From: Diphasiastrum complanatum
Taxonomy: Eukaryota; Streptophyta; Lycopodiopsida; Lycopodiales; Lycopodiaceae
Assembly: GCA_029204225.1 (NCBI GenBank)
Contig: CM055097.1
Location: 40,838,028 to 40,902,027 of the forward strand
DNA: 64,000 nt
Reading direction: 5' to 3'
A program made the translations under genes and the position numbers. A model generated the notes under the pieces. The model did no database searches. It saw only the letters and a program-made list of their open reading frames with translations, and was not told the origin of the DNA. Of this stretch, positions 1 to 10,805 are shown piece by piece (the first letter of the stretch is position 1; each line of letters begins with the position of its first letter).

Positions 1-700
1 GCATCCAATTTCCTTCGTTTCTCATAAGGAATATGAGCATAAGCATCACAACCAAATACTCTCAAATGAGAAATATTAGGTTTCTTTCCAGTAACAACTT
101 CATGAGGTGTCTTACCTTCCACAGATTTTGTAGGACACCAATTCAGGATGTGCATAGCTGTGCTACAAGCTTCTGTCCAAAAGGTGTTTGGCAGACCCGT
201 GCTTTTGAGCATCGCCCTGGCCATCTCAACAATAGATCTGTTCTTTCGTTCTGCAACTCCATTTTGATGTGGTGAATAAGGTGTTGTAGTCTGCCTCTTG
301 ATCCCTTGATCTTTGCAGAAATCATTAAATTTTGTCAATAAATACTCACCACCTCCATCAGATCTCAAAGTTTTGATGCAACATCCTGTTTGCTTTTCAA
401 CTAATGCCTTGAATTCCCTGAATTTAGCAAAAGCATCTGATTTCTTGCTTATGAATTAAATCCAAATGCATCTGCTATAATCATCAATGAAGGTGATAAA
501 GTAATAGTAGCCACTAAAAGATCTAGTCTGCATAGGTCCACATAGATCACTGTGGACAAGATAGGATGTCACTGGCTCTCTTTGCTCCACTTTTGGGAAA
601 CCTCTCTCTGTGTTTTTTTTCGAAAATGCAACCTTCACAAATTTTTCCTTCAAAAGAAATATCAAGCAATCTTATAACTAGATTACCTCTTTTGAGAATC
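1..700 (-). pseudogene. copia integrase core, element J
   Basis: The minus strand encodes the integrase zinc-binding end (a damaged CEGC motif), the first catalytic Asp in TFIDDYSR-like sequence, the second Asp in a DGGGEY motif near 350, and the catalytic Glu in NGVAERKNR near 255. Downstream is the usual copia stretch ending in a KPNISHLRVFGC-like motif. One frame runs from about 665 to position 1 with a single TAA near 455-457. An A-run near 610-625 causes a frameshift upstream. All three acidic residues remain, so decay is limited to the stop and the shift. Confidence 0.88.
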
Positions 701-719
701 TATAAACTTTAAGCACTAA

Positions 720-1160
720 TATGACCGAATCGTTGATGCCAAAGATCACTTCAACTATCAACCGTGCTTACCATAGCTTGAGCAAAAGATCTCGCATTCA
801 ATTTGTAGAGTCGATTTCCGTTGACTCTAGCTCAAGTAGCAATCACTTTGTAGTGATTCTTGATGTCTTTGACAAGACATCTGTCACTATCAAACTCAAC
901 CTTGAGTTGTTGATCAGCCATCGTCCCAACAAATAGTAGATTGTTAGCTAAGCCAGGTACATATTGCACATTGCTTATCCGCTTTATCTTCCCGCTGGCT
1001 AACTTCACTGGTACCACTCCAATTCCTTTAACAAATAGCAATTTGCCATCGGCTTGTCCAACTTCATCACCGTTGTGAGTTTCCTTGAGTTCTAAAACCA
1101 CTCTTTCCTTGAAGTCATGTGCTTGGATGCACCACTATCAAAGTACTAGGTTTTCTTGGC
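720..1160 (-). pseudogene. copia protease and GAG-pre-integrase, element J
   Basis: Near 1105-1150 the minus strand reads FDSGASKHMTS, the aspartic protease motif of copia elements. It is preceded by a stop where a Trp is expected and followed by another stop. From 1101 to 832 an open stretch contains ISNVQYVPGLANNLL, typical of the region between protease and GAG-pre-integrase. Further along (to about 720) are the LWHQR-type residues of the GAG-pre-integrase domain. Catalytic Asp is present, but the frame is interrupted at least three times. Confidence 0.82.
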
Positions 1161-1289
1161 TTCATCACTTGTCATTAATGCTGTAATGAACAAGTTTGAA
1201 CTCTTATCTGTATCATCTTCATATTGATCATCATCGTATTGATGTTGATCAGCATAATTGTCTTCATAATAATCATCATCAAATTGATG

Positions 1290-2190
1290 TTGATCAGCAT
1301 AATTGCCCGCTTGCCATTTGTCTTTTCTTTGTTCTATCTCCTTCTATTTCTTGAAGCATTCACGCTCCCAATGGCCAGGTTTGTTGCAATACCTACAATT
1401 TACAGGTTTATTTTGCTTGGAATAGCCGCATCCTTGACCTCGACCTTGATTCCAATTTTTTCAATTTGGGCCATCATTGGATTGTTCTTGAAATTGTTGG
1501 AACGATCCATGATATGAGTTTCCACCTCTTGATTGGTGTCTTCCACGACCAAATCTGCCAACACGTTCTCTCATTGCAAGAGCTTGATCAAATCCCCTGT
1601 TGCAATGACTCAAGTTCTCTTGATGTTGTCTTCAAAAGCAATCCACCTAACTCTTCATAGGTTAGAAGATTTTCCCGTGACAAACATTTGATGTGACTCA
1701 CTCAAACTATTCAATGTCAACTGCACGATCTCACGATCTTGTACTCGCTCTCCAACTGCTATTAATTGGTCACGAATCTCTTTGATCTTCAGTAGTTGAT
1801 CAGCAATAGTTGCACCATCATCCATCCGCAATGTGTGCAGTTTAGTCTTCAGGGAATAGCACTCGAGATGTGTTTGTGGTCTCAAACAATGCCTTCAACA
1901 TATCCCATGCTTCTTTTGGTCCTTTTGAATCTGAAATGTAGGGAGTAATTGCATCTCTAATTGATAAGTTGATGACATTTTGTGCTTTCCGTTTTCTCTA
2001 GTCAAATGTCCGCTGATCTTCTTCAATCACTGGCCTTGCCTCTTCGCCTATCACGATCTCCCATAGCTCCTTTTCCATCAAAATGTTTTTCAGTTTGAAT
2101 TTCCAAACTGCGTAGTTGCCGGCTCCTTCCAATTTGCTTGACTCATTGAGGACACTCTCGCTTAGAGTTGCCGTTACTGAACAGATGAGT
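1290..2190 (-). pseudogene. copia gag with CCHC zinc knuckle, element J
   Basis: From about 2160 downwards the minus strand reads KLEGAGNYAVWKFKLKN, a UBN2/gag N-terminus, then an LRMDDGATIADQLLKIKEIRDQ-like helical core (1885-1655). Near 1395-1352 is a CRYCNKPGHWEREC knuckle with C-x2-C-x4-H-x4-C spacing intact. At least two in-frame stops occur. I see no ATG in the right frame ahead of the first conserved block, so the start appears lost. Confidence 0.82.
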
Positions 2191-2240
2191 CCAGATCAAG
2201 TAATTTATCACACCACAAAACTATATATTTTTCTGGTTAT

Positions 2241-2490
2241 ACACCTGATATTGGAATGGAGCACGGAAGTACGGCTGCTCAGGATCTTCTTGAACTTGTG
2301 CGCGTGGATCCGATATTGGAGCATGCAATATCAGACTGGAACGCGGATGTACAACTACTCAAAATTTTCTTTAGCTCGTGCGCTTGGATCCGATATCGGT
2401 ACAGATAATATCGGACTGGAGCGCGGATGTACAACTTCTCGGGTTTCTCTTTAGCTAGCACGCTTGGATCCGATATTGGTATGGATATAA
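2241..2490. repeat. 80 bp tandem repeat in leader of J
   Basis: Two full 80 bp units (2311-2390 and 2391-2470) plus a partial unit on each side. Each unit ends in a TTGGATC or GTGGATC block followed by CGATAT, so GGATCC recurs at about 2306, 2386 and 2466. It lies in the leader of J between primer binding site and gag. Confidence 0.88.
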
Positions 2491-2735
2491 AAAAGAGAAT
2501 ATAGGAACTTTCAAAGGAAATATTCTAGATTCCCTACTTCGGTACGGCGACTATGCCGCCTCCTCTTTGCTTAGATTTCAAAATGAGTGATCGTTCAAAC
2601 AGACAGATATCAGTAATGTGAAAAGTATGAAGCTTTCTAACTCTGAATGACAGTACTAGATACTATCTAGTGTGATTTGTGGTACTCCAAACAGACAAAT
2701 GAGAGATTTCTTGGCAAACCTCTCACACAAATAGC

Positions 2736-2940
2736 ACTTTCCACAACAACTAGGAAGTATTGTAAGAATCTCCCCCACTCAACAGATTTTCAATCTGTTT
2801 GATGCTGTCCTGGCCTTTTGGATGCCTTTGGGACTGTGCTTTTCACAACAACTAGGAAGTATTGTAAAAATCTCCCCACTCAACAGATTTTCAACTTATT
2901 TGATGCTGCCTTGGCCTTTCTGATGCCTTCGGGACTGTGT
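2736..2940. repeat. 102 bp direct duplication in leader of J
   Basis: Two adjacent copies with a period of about 102 bp share CACAACAACTAGGAAGTATT, ACTCAACAGATTTTCAA and a GGACTGTG block, with scattered substitutions. Together with the 80 bp array it lengthens the leader of element J. Confidence 0.85.
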
Positions 2941-3110
2941 CTTCGTTTCCCACTGATGATTCTGAGCTCCAAACCTGCAAAATACACCAAAGAAGGATTT
3001 CTTCGAGCCGTTTTTATCTCTCCAAGCTTTCACCTCCCGTGAAGGACTTTCTCACTTCGTTGCAGAGCCTGTGACAAGCTGTATCCACTGATCAGGCACG
3101 CGGGACTATT

Positions 3111-3125
3111 GCTGCTTTGATACCA
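3111..3125 (-). other. primer binding site of J (tRNA-iMet type)
   Basis: The minus strand reads TGGTATCAAAGCAGC directly after the LTR end. It matches the 3' end of plant initiator tRNA-Met with one mismatch in the core. Confidence 0.85.
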
Positions 3126-3385
3126 TGTCAACAATCAGATATGCAACATCAAGCATTCACCATAAGCAATCACCAAAGAAGCCGAAAGAAGAACACGCAC
3201 TATCAATCGATCACACTACCACATACTAAATGTAAAATGTACATATAAACCCTGAACCCTGATAGAGAGGGAGAACCTAGGAGTAGACTACTAGACTAGC
3301 CAATATTTAGTTGCAGCTAGTAATAAGTACATCGTAAACAGTAACTAAGAAGTGTAACAATGAGGTTTATCATTGATTTCTAACA
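3126..3385 (-). repeat. 5' LTR of copia J (260 bp)
   Basis: On the minus strand it starts TGTTAGAAATC and ends TGTTGACA, giving TG...CA ends, and is followed at once by the primer binding site. A TATA-like TTTATATGTAC lies near 3235-3250. Length is in the short range for copia LTRs. The partner LTR is outside the window. Confidence 0.82.
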
Positions 3386-3734
3386 TCCTCATCATGGGGG
3401 GTTAGAATAGAAGGAATGGAGATGGAACCAATGGAGTATTTAGGGGTGGTGGGAGGAGAGCAATGCTGGGCATACTAGATTGATGGTCTAACCACAACAC
3501 GAGAGATAGGAGGGGGCCATGGTGACTAGCTTCGGTTGATTACTACCCTTTCTTGGGAAGGCGTGGTGGGCTTGGACTGTTTTCTCCTCCTTCATTGAGG
3601 AACAAGCCCTCTCTTTGCAGGTGGAGTGCATAGTGCAGAGAGTAGAGTCATCAAAAAAATTAACCTGGAAGTCCTCATAGGTAGTATGGACGGCTTCCAA
3701 GGCTGTTATGTTCCAGCGGACATCATGTGAGAGT
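3386..3734. other. short stretch without recognised feature
   Basis: Sequence between two LTRs. A 70-codon minus ORF here has no recognisable motif, and I see nothing supportable. Confidence 0.6.
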
Positions 3735-4555
3735 TGTTGAATTTGTCACTTCCAACTTGATCAAATTGATCAATTATGATATGTATGTTCATAATAGTAT
3801 CACATGTGGATCATATTTCCACGTGTGAAAGGATGTACAAAATATACTTGTAAATAATTAGATTCATTTTGGTTCAATCTACACAAGTGTGAACTTGATT
3901 TGTGGCTAAAATCTAAGAAAAAGTCACTTTGACCAATTTCCATGTAATTAGCTTACACTTCCATGTGAATGAGTAAATGCTCCCACATGTTAAGTTAGAG
4001 GATAATATTTAGATATTCTACTAGATACTATTTTATAGGAAATATCCCTATTTTTGTGAAGACTAGCTTTTGGTTTCTAGCTAGTGTGATAAGTCAACTT
4101 TGGATAATGAGCATATTTGGCTACTATTGGTGGATCTAGATGACTAGTCACTCTTCACACATGTGAAGGCCTGCTGGACAGTACTCAGCTCGTGGATGTA
4201 CTTAATCTATAAAGAGATCGATCGATTCGATAGAAAGTTGATGAGACATTGGCAATCTAGCAATTTTCTTGTGATTCACTCATTAGAATTGTGTTTTGAT
4301 GATTGGAATAATCTTGTATGCATATATACTTTGCTCTCAGGTTGCAGTCTATACAGTGACTGTCTTCCACACGTGTGAGGCCGCCCTTGTGTGTTTTTGA
4401 TCATTAGATCCATTGCTCTTGCTAAAATCATAGTGCATTGTTTCTAGATCAAGATCTAGCCTATAGATCTTGATAGATCTTTGGATTTAGCAATCAATAA
4501 CTGTTGTAGATTGATTTGTACAATCAATCTTTGTCCTTTTTTCAGAAAATCAACA
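3735..4555 (+). repeat. 5' LTR of copia A (821 bp)
   Basis: It begins TGTTGAATTTG and ends AAATCAACA, so the terminal six bases form a perfect inverted pair (TGTTGA/TCAACA). The PBS follows immediately. I infer the start from the terminal symmetry because no partner LTR was seen. Confidence 0.78.
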
Positions 4556-4567
4556 TGGTATCAGATC
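4556..4567 (+). other. primer binding site of A
   Basis: TGGTATCAGATC directly follows the LTR, complementary in its first ten bases to initiator tRNA-Met. The next bases, CAAGTACAAGAG, are identical in element B at 12140. Confidence 0.85.
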
Positions 4568-4636
4568 CAAGTACAAGAGTGATTAATGATCCATAAAACT
4601 TGTAAAAATCATTGACATTGTATTGCTTTTAATCTA

Positions 4637-4738
4637 TACTTGAGTGGGCGAGCTCTAGGAGATTGATAACTTGAGTGGGCGAGCTCTGGGAGAGTGATAA
4701 CTATACTTGAGTGAGAGAGCTCTAGGAGAGTGATAACT
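4637..4738. repeat. about 34 bp tandem repeat in leader of A
   Basis: Three units share ACTTGAGTG, GAGCTCTAGGAGA and GTGATAACT, with small length differences. It lies just downstream of the PBS in the untranslated leader. Confidence 0.85.
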
Positions 4739-5197
4739 TCAATATCTTTGGTCCAGATCAATTTGTGGGCTGCAAGTGTACTGTCCACACATGTGAAACC
4801 ATACAACAACCTTCAAATCAAGTCTCTATAGTATTTTTGGTCCAAAAATTTGCATACAAGTCCAAAATTCATGATTTTTGGTGCATTGTCTAGATCTAGA
4901 TTCAATCCATTGAATTCTAATGATCAAATAGAGGTTTGAGTCATTGGAGCATTCATTTTGAAGCATTAGATCAGACCTTTAAGGCTAATTTGTTCAGATC
5001 TTAGTGTCTGAAAAGAAATCATGCAAAAAGGTGCTAGAATCAATCTTTGAGTGCTCCAAATATAAAATCTTTGAGGGAATATTGTGACCTTACAAAAAAT
5101 AGACACAACATGAGATAAGGCATCTACGAACATCTGTGTGAAGAGTATGTTGTCAATCTGTCACAAGTTGATGCATTCGCATGATATCAAATAGACA

Positions 5198-5815
5198 TTG
5201 TTTTTATTGATGATATGTGTCGCAGATGCCCCTCTTGGTGTGAGGCTGCAGCAAACAGATTTGAGTAGATCTATTAAGTTGCATAATGTTTTTGTGGCCG
5301 AGGAGAGTAGGATTCTACAACTCAAGGCAAGAATGGGGTCTATGTCACTACATGGTGGTGATGAAAAAGAAAAGTTCACATCAAAGGGCAAGAAGAAGAC
5401 TCATCCATTCAAGAAGAACCAAGGCAAGGAGGCCGAGGTCAAGGATGGTGGATCTACCTCCAAAGGGAAGATCAAGAACAAAGCTAAGCTAGAGTGTTTC
5501 TTTTGTAGAAAGAAAGGACACTTTGCTTCTGAATGCTATAAGAAGAAGAACCAAGGCAATGAGGATCATGGAAATCTTGCACAAGAGGAGGATGAAGAGG
5601 ATGGCTTCAACACATCCTTGATGGTAGCATCTACACCAACATCAAGCAAAGAGACATGGTGGATTGATAGTGGAGCTGGTTCCCACATGTCATTCAACAA
5701 CCATCACTTTTCTACCTTACGTTCTTGTAATGATTCTAAGAAATCAATCTACACTGCTAGTGATCAAGAATGTAATATGTATGGCATAGGATCTATTCCA
5801 TTATGCTTAGGATAA
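5198..5815 (+). pseudogene. copia gag C-terminus and protease start, element A
   Basis: A 205-codon open stretch: a gag helical part, a Lys-rich segment, then CFFCRKKGHFASEC, a perfect CCHC knuckle (5494-5535), and WWIDSGAGSHMS, the protease active-site motif (about 5658-5692). The first ATG is probably internal, because family gag proteins are longer at the N-terminus and the region before 5198 has stops. A TAA at 5813 ends the frame inside the protease. The next stretch continues in the same style with LENVLYVPSITKNLLSVGQL. Confidence 0.85.
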
Positions 5816-7010
5816 TTTAAAAGGATAGATCTTGAAAATGTTTTGTATGTTCCATCCATTACCAAAAACTTGCTTAGTGTTGGTCAACTAATGGATAATG
5901 GACTAGATGTACATTTCAAGAATGGAGTGTATTCCATCTTGAAACATGATAAGTCACATAGCTAGATTAAGCAAGGAAGGCTTTTTAAGTTGGATGTTAA
6001 TGTGGCCATTGAAAGTGTGTATATGGTTAGGGAGGAGATGACTCAAGTGGAGCTTTGGCAAAAAAGATTAGTCCATTCTAATCTTTAATCAATGGAGTCC
6101 ATGGCCTCAAAGGAGCTAGCTCTCGGCCTACCAAAATCATTCACAAAGTGTGGCAAAGTGTGTGAGGCATGTGGCCTTGCAAAGTCACACAAGACATCCT
6201 AAAAGATATTTTTGACAAGATCTACATCACCCTTGGATCTTATTCATTCAGATGTACATGTTTTTCTCATGAAAGTAATGGAGGTAAGTTAATGTATGTG
6301 ACTTTTGTAGATGATTGTAGTAGATTTACTTGGATAGAATCATTGTCTAATAAAAGCCTTGTATATGACGCTTTTGTGAAGTTTAAGTCTCTAATGGAAA
6401 AGCAACTTAGTTCTTGCATTAAAGTTCTAAGATGTGATAATGGAGGAGAATATATCTCCAATAAGATGAGAGACTTTTGTGAGAGCAATGGCATTAAAAG
6501 AGAGCTTACTTGTTCCTACACCCCCCAACAAAATGGGGTGGTCGCGAGGAAAAATAGGAGCCTATGTGAATGTGCAAAGTCCTTGAGGCTTGATGCATCT
6601 CTACCCATCTCAGTTTGGGGAGAGGCCATAACTTGTGCTAACTTCTTATGTAATAGGCTTCCTAGTAGTGCTATTGGTGGGATCTCACCATATCAAGCTT
6701 TTTTTGGCAAGAAGCCCAATGTAAAAGACTTTAAAGTATTTGTATGTATATGTTATGTCCACATTCCTTCGAAAACTAGAAGGAAAGAAGACGCAACTTC
6801 CTTCAAAGGAATATTTGTAGGCTATAGTAAAAATAGCAAAGGATATAGGATATTTGATCCTATTTCAAGTAAGGTAAAAGCTAGCAAGGATGTCTTATTT
6901 GATGAATCTCAAAATTCTAAGATGTTTCCAAATGCATCTTATCCTCAATGTGTTGAAGATCTTGCAGAACCCAAGGAGGAGCTTCTTGAAAATAATTTTT
7001 TGGAAGATCA
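5816..7010 (+). pseudogene. copia integrase with catalytic Glu lost, element A
   Basis: After several stops (5816-6300) a 306-codon open stretch (6169-7089) encodes the integrase core. It shows TFVDDCSRFTW (first Asp, about 6303), RCDNGGEY (second Asp, about 6430), then QQNGVVARKNR where the family has NGVAERKNR. Codon 6544-6546 is GCG (Ala) in place of the catalytic Glu codon. C-terminal landmarks FKGIFVGYS and GYRIFDP are present. The tail is an acidic linker ending EDQAQEP near 7022. The protein cannot be a working integrase. Confidence 0.87.
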
Positions 7011-7014
7011 AGCT

Positions 7015-8515
7015 CAAGAACCAAATGGAGGAAGAAATGAGCTCCATGAAAGCCAACAAGGTCTAGACTCTTGGACTAGTGCCAGCTAAGAGAAAGACAG
7101 TCAAGTGTAAATGGATCTAGACCAAATGGGAATGTATCAAGATACAAAGTCAGGCTTGTTGCTAAAGGATTTTCATAGAAGTATGGTATTGACTACACTG
7201 AAACTTTTTCTCCTATAGTCAAGCATACATCTATCTGGATTTTATTTGCTTATGCAGCAGCCTACAATCTGAAAATCCATATTGTAGATGAGAAGACAGT
7301 CTTTTTGCATGGTGATCTGAAGGAAGAAGTATATATGGACTAGCCACCAAGTTTTACTTGTGAGTCATTTCCTGACTATGCCTGCAAAATGCAGAGAAGC
7401 ATTTATGGACTCAAACAGTCTGCCAGGCAGTGGTACAAGAAAAAAGATCATGCTATGAGATTTTGGGCTTTCAGCCCCTGATGGCCGACTACAATGTTTA
7501 TGTAATGGTCATAGATGGATTGATCATCATCATTGGTGTGTATGTAGATGACACACTAATCTTATCAAGATGTGACAACTTGATTGCACAGGTGAAGCAG
7601 GATGTTTCAAAACACTTTGAAATATCGGATCTAGGAGAAGAAAACCGCTACGGTTTGCAAATCAACGGAAATCTTGAAGGTCGAAGATTGTATCTACACC
7701 AATCAAGATACATTCGGAATATTATTGATGATTTCAACATGATAGATTGAAAAGGAGTAAACACTCCTATGGTACTTGGCACAGTACTGACAAGTGAAGA
7801 CTGTCCTAGAGACAATGCAAACGAGAAGTTATGCAACATAAGCCCTACAGAAAGCTTATTGGTTCTTTGTTGTACTTGGCAGAGAATACAAGGCCAGACA
7901 TTGCCTATGTAGTATTCAGATTGAGCCAATTTAACATAAATCCAGGTCTCCAACACACTGGAAAATTGCCAAGAGGCAGTACCTGCAAAGCACAAAAGAT
8001 TATGGACTCTGCTATTCTCAAAATGTAGGACTTCAAATAGAGTCCTACAGTGATGCAAGTTGGGCATCAATCAAAGATGATTCCAAAAGTGTCTCAGGAG
8101 GATGAACAATAGCACCCAATGCAGATGTTATATGGATCAACAAAAAGTAGACCATAACTGCCCAATCGTCATGTGAGGCAAAATATGTTGTTGTAGCCAA
8201 AATGGCTAATGAGCTGACATGGCTCAGACAATTTCTAGATGGTTTGGTAGAGAGCACCAACGGGCCACTAATCCTACACATGGACAACACATCTACAATA
8301 CATCTGAGAAAGGATCCTGTGTTTCACTCAAGAACGAAACACATTGCTATTAAGTATTATTTGATCAAGGATCTAATTGAGAGAAACAAGTTGTAGATAG
8401 TTTTCATTCCAACCAAGCAGATGGTGGCTGACATCTTTACAAAGCCTCTGGATAAGGCAATGTTTGAAAGGCAGAGAGCTAGCCCGGGAATCACAAGGCT
8501 ACCATGTTTTGAGAG
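7015..8515 (+). pseudogene. copia RT and RNase H, joined to element A
   Basis: Conserved blocks run in order: EEMSSMKANKV, RYKVRLVAKGFS, FLHGDLKEEVYM, SIYGLKQSARQWYKK, then YVDD at 7541-7552 (active site kept). RNase H follows with NTRPDIAYVV near 7895 and ADIFTKPLDKA near 8430. At least six stops or shifts interrupt it (for example near 7170, 7340, 7480 and 8395). The gap between integrase and RT is very short compared with family members, so I infer a deletion or a template switch near 7010-7025. Base use and wording of motifs differ from the preceding integrase. Confidence 0.85.
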
Positions 8516-9225
8516 GGAGTTGAAGAAACTCAATGTTTCTACACACAAAGCGCTTTTAGCTTGTGGCCATTACTTGCAAAAATACACGAGATTTTTACAC
8601 AAGCAATAACCGACTCAACCGAAGTCATCAACTCAATCGAAGTCCCCAACGCCAACACATTGCCAAGGCACCAATCTCAACTGAAGTCATCGACGACGCC
8701 GATGTCAAGACTCGGCCGAAGGCCGAAGTCCCTGAAGTCAATGAAGGAAACAAAGGCAAACCAGCCAAAGGCCAAAGTCCCCGACTCAGCCGAAGTGTCC
8801 AATGTCGAAGTGACCGCCGACGAGGACTCAACCCTAGCTATGTGCCAAAGTCAAAAGTCGAGCAAGTCACCTTCGTGACAAGCCATGTCAAGCATCGACT
8901 TCGAGATCAAGGCTCAACGAGCATGACAGTTTGAATGTCACAACTCAATCGTTAAGCCCTTGTAGTTAAGAAAAGTAGCAAGACATAGTTAGCTGATGTT
9001 TTAGCTTAAACTATCTTGTAATACTTAGCTAATCAGATTTTGTAATCAGAACCAACAGGATATATACTGAAAGTCGGATATAGATACAAAGAGAGACATA
9101 CACTGAGTGTGTGTGAAAGAAAGATGTGTAGTCTTGCAGTAGCAGATGCACATTATCATACCAACAATTTAAGTGCTAGCAGTAGCTAGTTTCTGGTAAG
9201 GAGAATACCCTCTTGCCTCCACACA
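8507..9225 (+). repeat. polypurine tract and putative 3' LTR
   Basis: TTGAGAGGGAGT (near 8510-8520) is a polypurine tract just after the RNase H end, and an LTR would start at 8521 with TGAAGAAACTC. A TATA-like GGATATATAC occurs at about 9058. The right end near 9225 (CCTCCACACA) is a guess because no second copy exists in the window. Two overlapping Ser/Lys/Pro-rich ORFs (8561-8934) come from GAAGTC-rich low-complexity sequence and are not taken as genes. Confidence 0.5.
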
Positions 9226-9512
9226 CTGATCTGAAAAACAAACAACGCTCAAAAAAATCATTGCTATGTACTTGATTTTGGTAATATAGACAAGTAACAG
9301 TTCTTCTGCTCAATGTATCAATCTCTGAATGTTGTGATGCTTGCTTAATTTGTAAGTAGATATACTTCTAATATCATTTTGTTGGAGAGAGGGAGATGAA
9401 CGAGTTGAGAAAAGGTGTCATATGTTAGAAACAAAAAAAATAAGCTCAAAGATGTAAGACGAACACGAACAAGACACGAGCTCAAACAAGAAATGAACGA
9501 GAAACGAACTCA

Positions 9513-9640
9513 AACAGAAAATGTTCATGCGCAGCGGAACGAGCTATACGACTCTCTCCGTAAGCATGACGACGCCTATCAGAACGAACAAAATGGTAGT
9601 GATGGAAATCACAGTCGTTCTTGATTACGTAGCCAAACTT
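9513..9640 (+). repeat. copia-linked segment also present at about 24118-24237
   Basis: The two places share blocks such as TAAGCATGAC, GTAGTGATGGAAATCA-like sequence and TGATTACGTAGCCAAAC in the same orientation. Here it lies upstream of a GAG-pre-integrase fragment. At 24118 it is inside an insertion in an LTR. It is probably part of an LTR or leader of an unnamed element. Confidence 0.6.
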
Positions 9641-9672
9641 TAATAAATGAATGTAAAAAGAGGCATGGATAC

Positions 9673-10065
9673 TTGTATAAATTGAGTCATTGTTTTTCTG
9701 CCTCTAGTCAGGCTCTCAGTACTTCAATTCATTCAAATAAAGGTTTACTTTGGCATTATAGACTTGGTCATTTTAATCATGCTGCTATACAACGAATGTC
9801 TAGACAATCTATTGTTCTTGATCTCAACTATCCTCGCGAAAAAGTCGAGTTACATGTCTGTCAAGACTGTCTAGTTGGTAAACAGACTAGGAAACTAATT
9901 AAGTCAAGCCATCAGCATGTTGCTAGAGGATTGCCAGATGTTGTACATTCAAATATTTGTGGCCCGATGAAAAATCCTTCGCTGAAGGACGCTAAGTATT
10001 TTATAACCTTTATTGACGAATTCTCCAGAAGGACTATGGTGTACTTCATAAAGATGTGTGCATAG
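9673..10065 (+). pseudogene. copia GAG-pre-integrase and integrase N-terminus
   Basis: A 130-codon open stretch encodes LWHYRLGHFNHAAIQRM, the HHCC zinc-binding residues (CQDCLVGK), HSNICGPMKNPS and FITFIDEFSRR. The last corresponds to the first catalytic Asp region. It stops at 10063, before the second catalytic Asp, and nothing of RT follows. This is a truncated copia fragment unlike elements A-D in wording. Its LTRs are not identified. Confidence 0.82.
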
Positions 10066-10407
10066 AATATAGAAGATTCTTGATATTGAATATTTCCTGA
10101 ACGAGGAATATCCTAAATTATTGACTAAATCCTAGTGAGCTCATATTGGATGACAAAGTCTAACTAATATCAAGGATAGCCACTGAATTCAGTTGAAATT
10201 CAGCAGAACTTTGTAATCTCTAGATGTTGTTCTGGGTGATTAAATAAAGTTTATGTTGTTAAAGACGGATGTTATAATGGCCTTTAATTACTTGGTTGAT
10301 TGTATAATTTGGAACTCATGATCTGGTTAAGAATCGGGTTGGAAGAATATTCTTGGAATCCAATAATTTTCGTTGTGGAAAAGATCTCATAATGGTTCTT
10401 ATATTTG

Positions 10408-10790
10408 TGAAAGTACTATACTTTAGGACCATAAATGATCTACAAAAGATCCACAAGAGTGATTGGATGCTTGCATAACAATCTATCAAAAAACTAGACA
10501 CAAAAAGTTGATCTAGATTGGCAATTTGACAAACAACAAGCATTAACAATCAGAAGCATTGATCAACATTGAAATCCGAGCCCACACATGTGTACTAAGG
10601 CCTTCAAGCTGAGAAACAAGTAGAAATTGATTTGGTTTCATTTGGATCACAAAAACTCAATGTACATAGTGGAGTAGCTTGAGATTGCCAATGAGCTCCA
10701 AAAATATTCTATCTTGTCACTATGGGAGCTTGGAATACATAGCGAATTCGACTTCCTTCTTGAAGTTAGGTGGATCAGTTGCTGTTCTGT
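10408..10790 (-). repeat. 3' half of a B-type LTR, inverted
   Basis: The minus strand matches the end of the B LTR (11745-12139), including blocks such as GGAGCTTGGAATACATAG (as read on +), the AAATTGCCAA region and the terminal TTTCACA. No PBS follows the terminal CA, so this is a 3' or solo LTR remnant whose first half is gone. Confidence 0.8.
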
Positions 10791-10805
10791 GGCACCAACC
10801 GTGAC

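Larger units (their letters stand above)
1..3385 (-). mobile_element. Ty1/copia retrotransposon J, 5' part, cut by window edge
   Basis: Read on the minus strand the order is LTR (3385-3126), primer binding site, a repeat-rich leader, gag with a CCHC knuckle, protease, GAG-pre-integrase and integrase, which is the copia order. RT, RNase H and the 3' LTR lie beyond position 1. The coding part is recognisable throughout but carries several stops and frameshifts, so this copy is not autonomous. The 3' target duplication cannot be checked because the element leaves the window. Confidence 0.9.
3735..7015 (+). mobile_element. copia retrotransposon A: LTR, PBS, gag, PR, INT
   Basis: A plus-strand copia element begins with an 821 bp LTR, PBS and leader, then gag, protease, integrase and an acidic linker ending in EDQAQEP. 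After the linker the sequence changes to RT of a different copia type. No 3' copy of the 3735-4555 LTR was found in the window. Coding parts have stops and a mutated integrase, so it is dead. Its linker resembles that of element B, and A and B share the bases that follow the PBS. Confidence 0.85.

Noticed and set aside
3111-3125. tRNA-Met gene fragments at TGGTATCAGAGC-like sites (also 4556, 12140, 16477, 52375, 62005)
   Set aside because: Each lies directly next to an LTR end and is a primer binding site. No tRNA body follows.
8561-8934. Two overlapping ORFs of 105 and 123 codons
   Set aside because: Both frames are open because of GAAGTC-rich low complexity inside a putative LTR. No motif.
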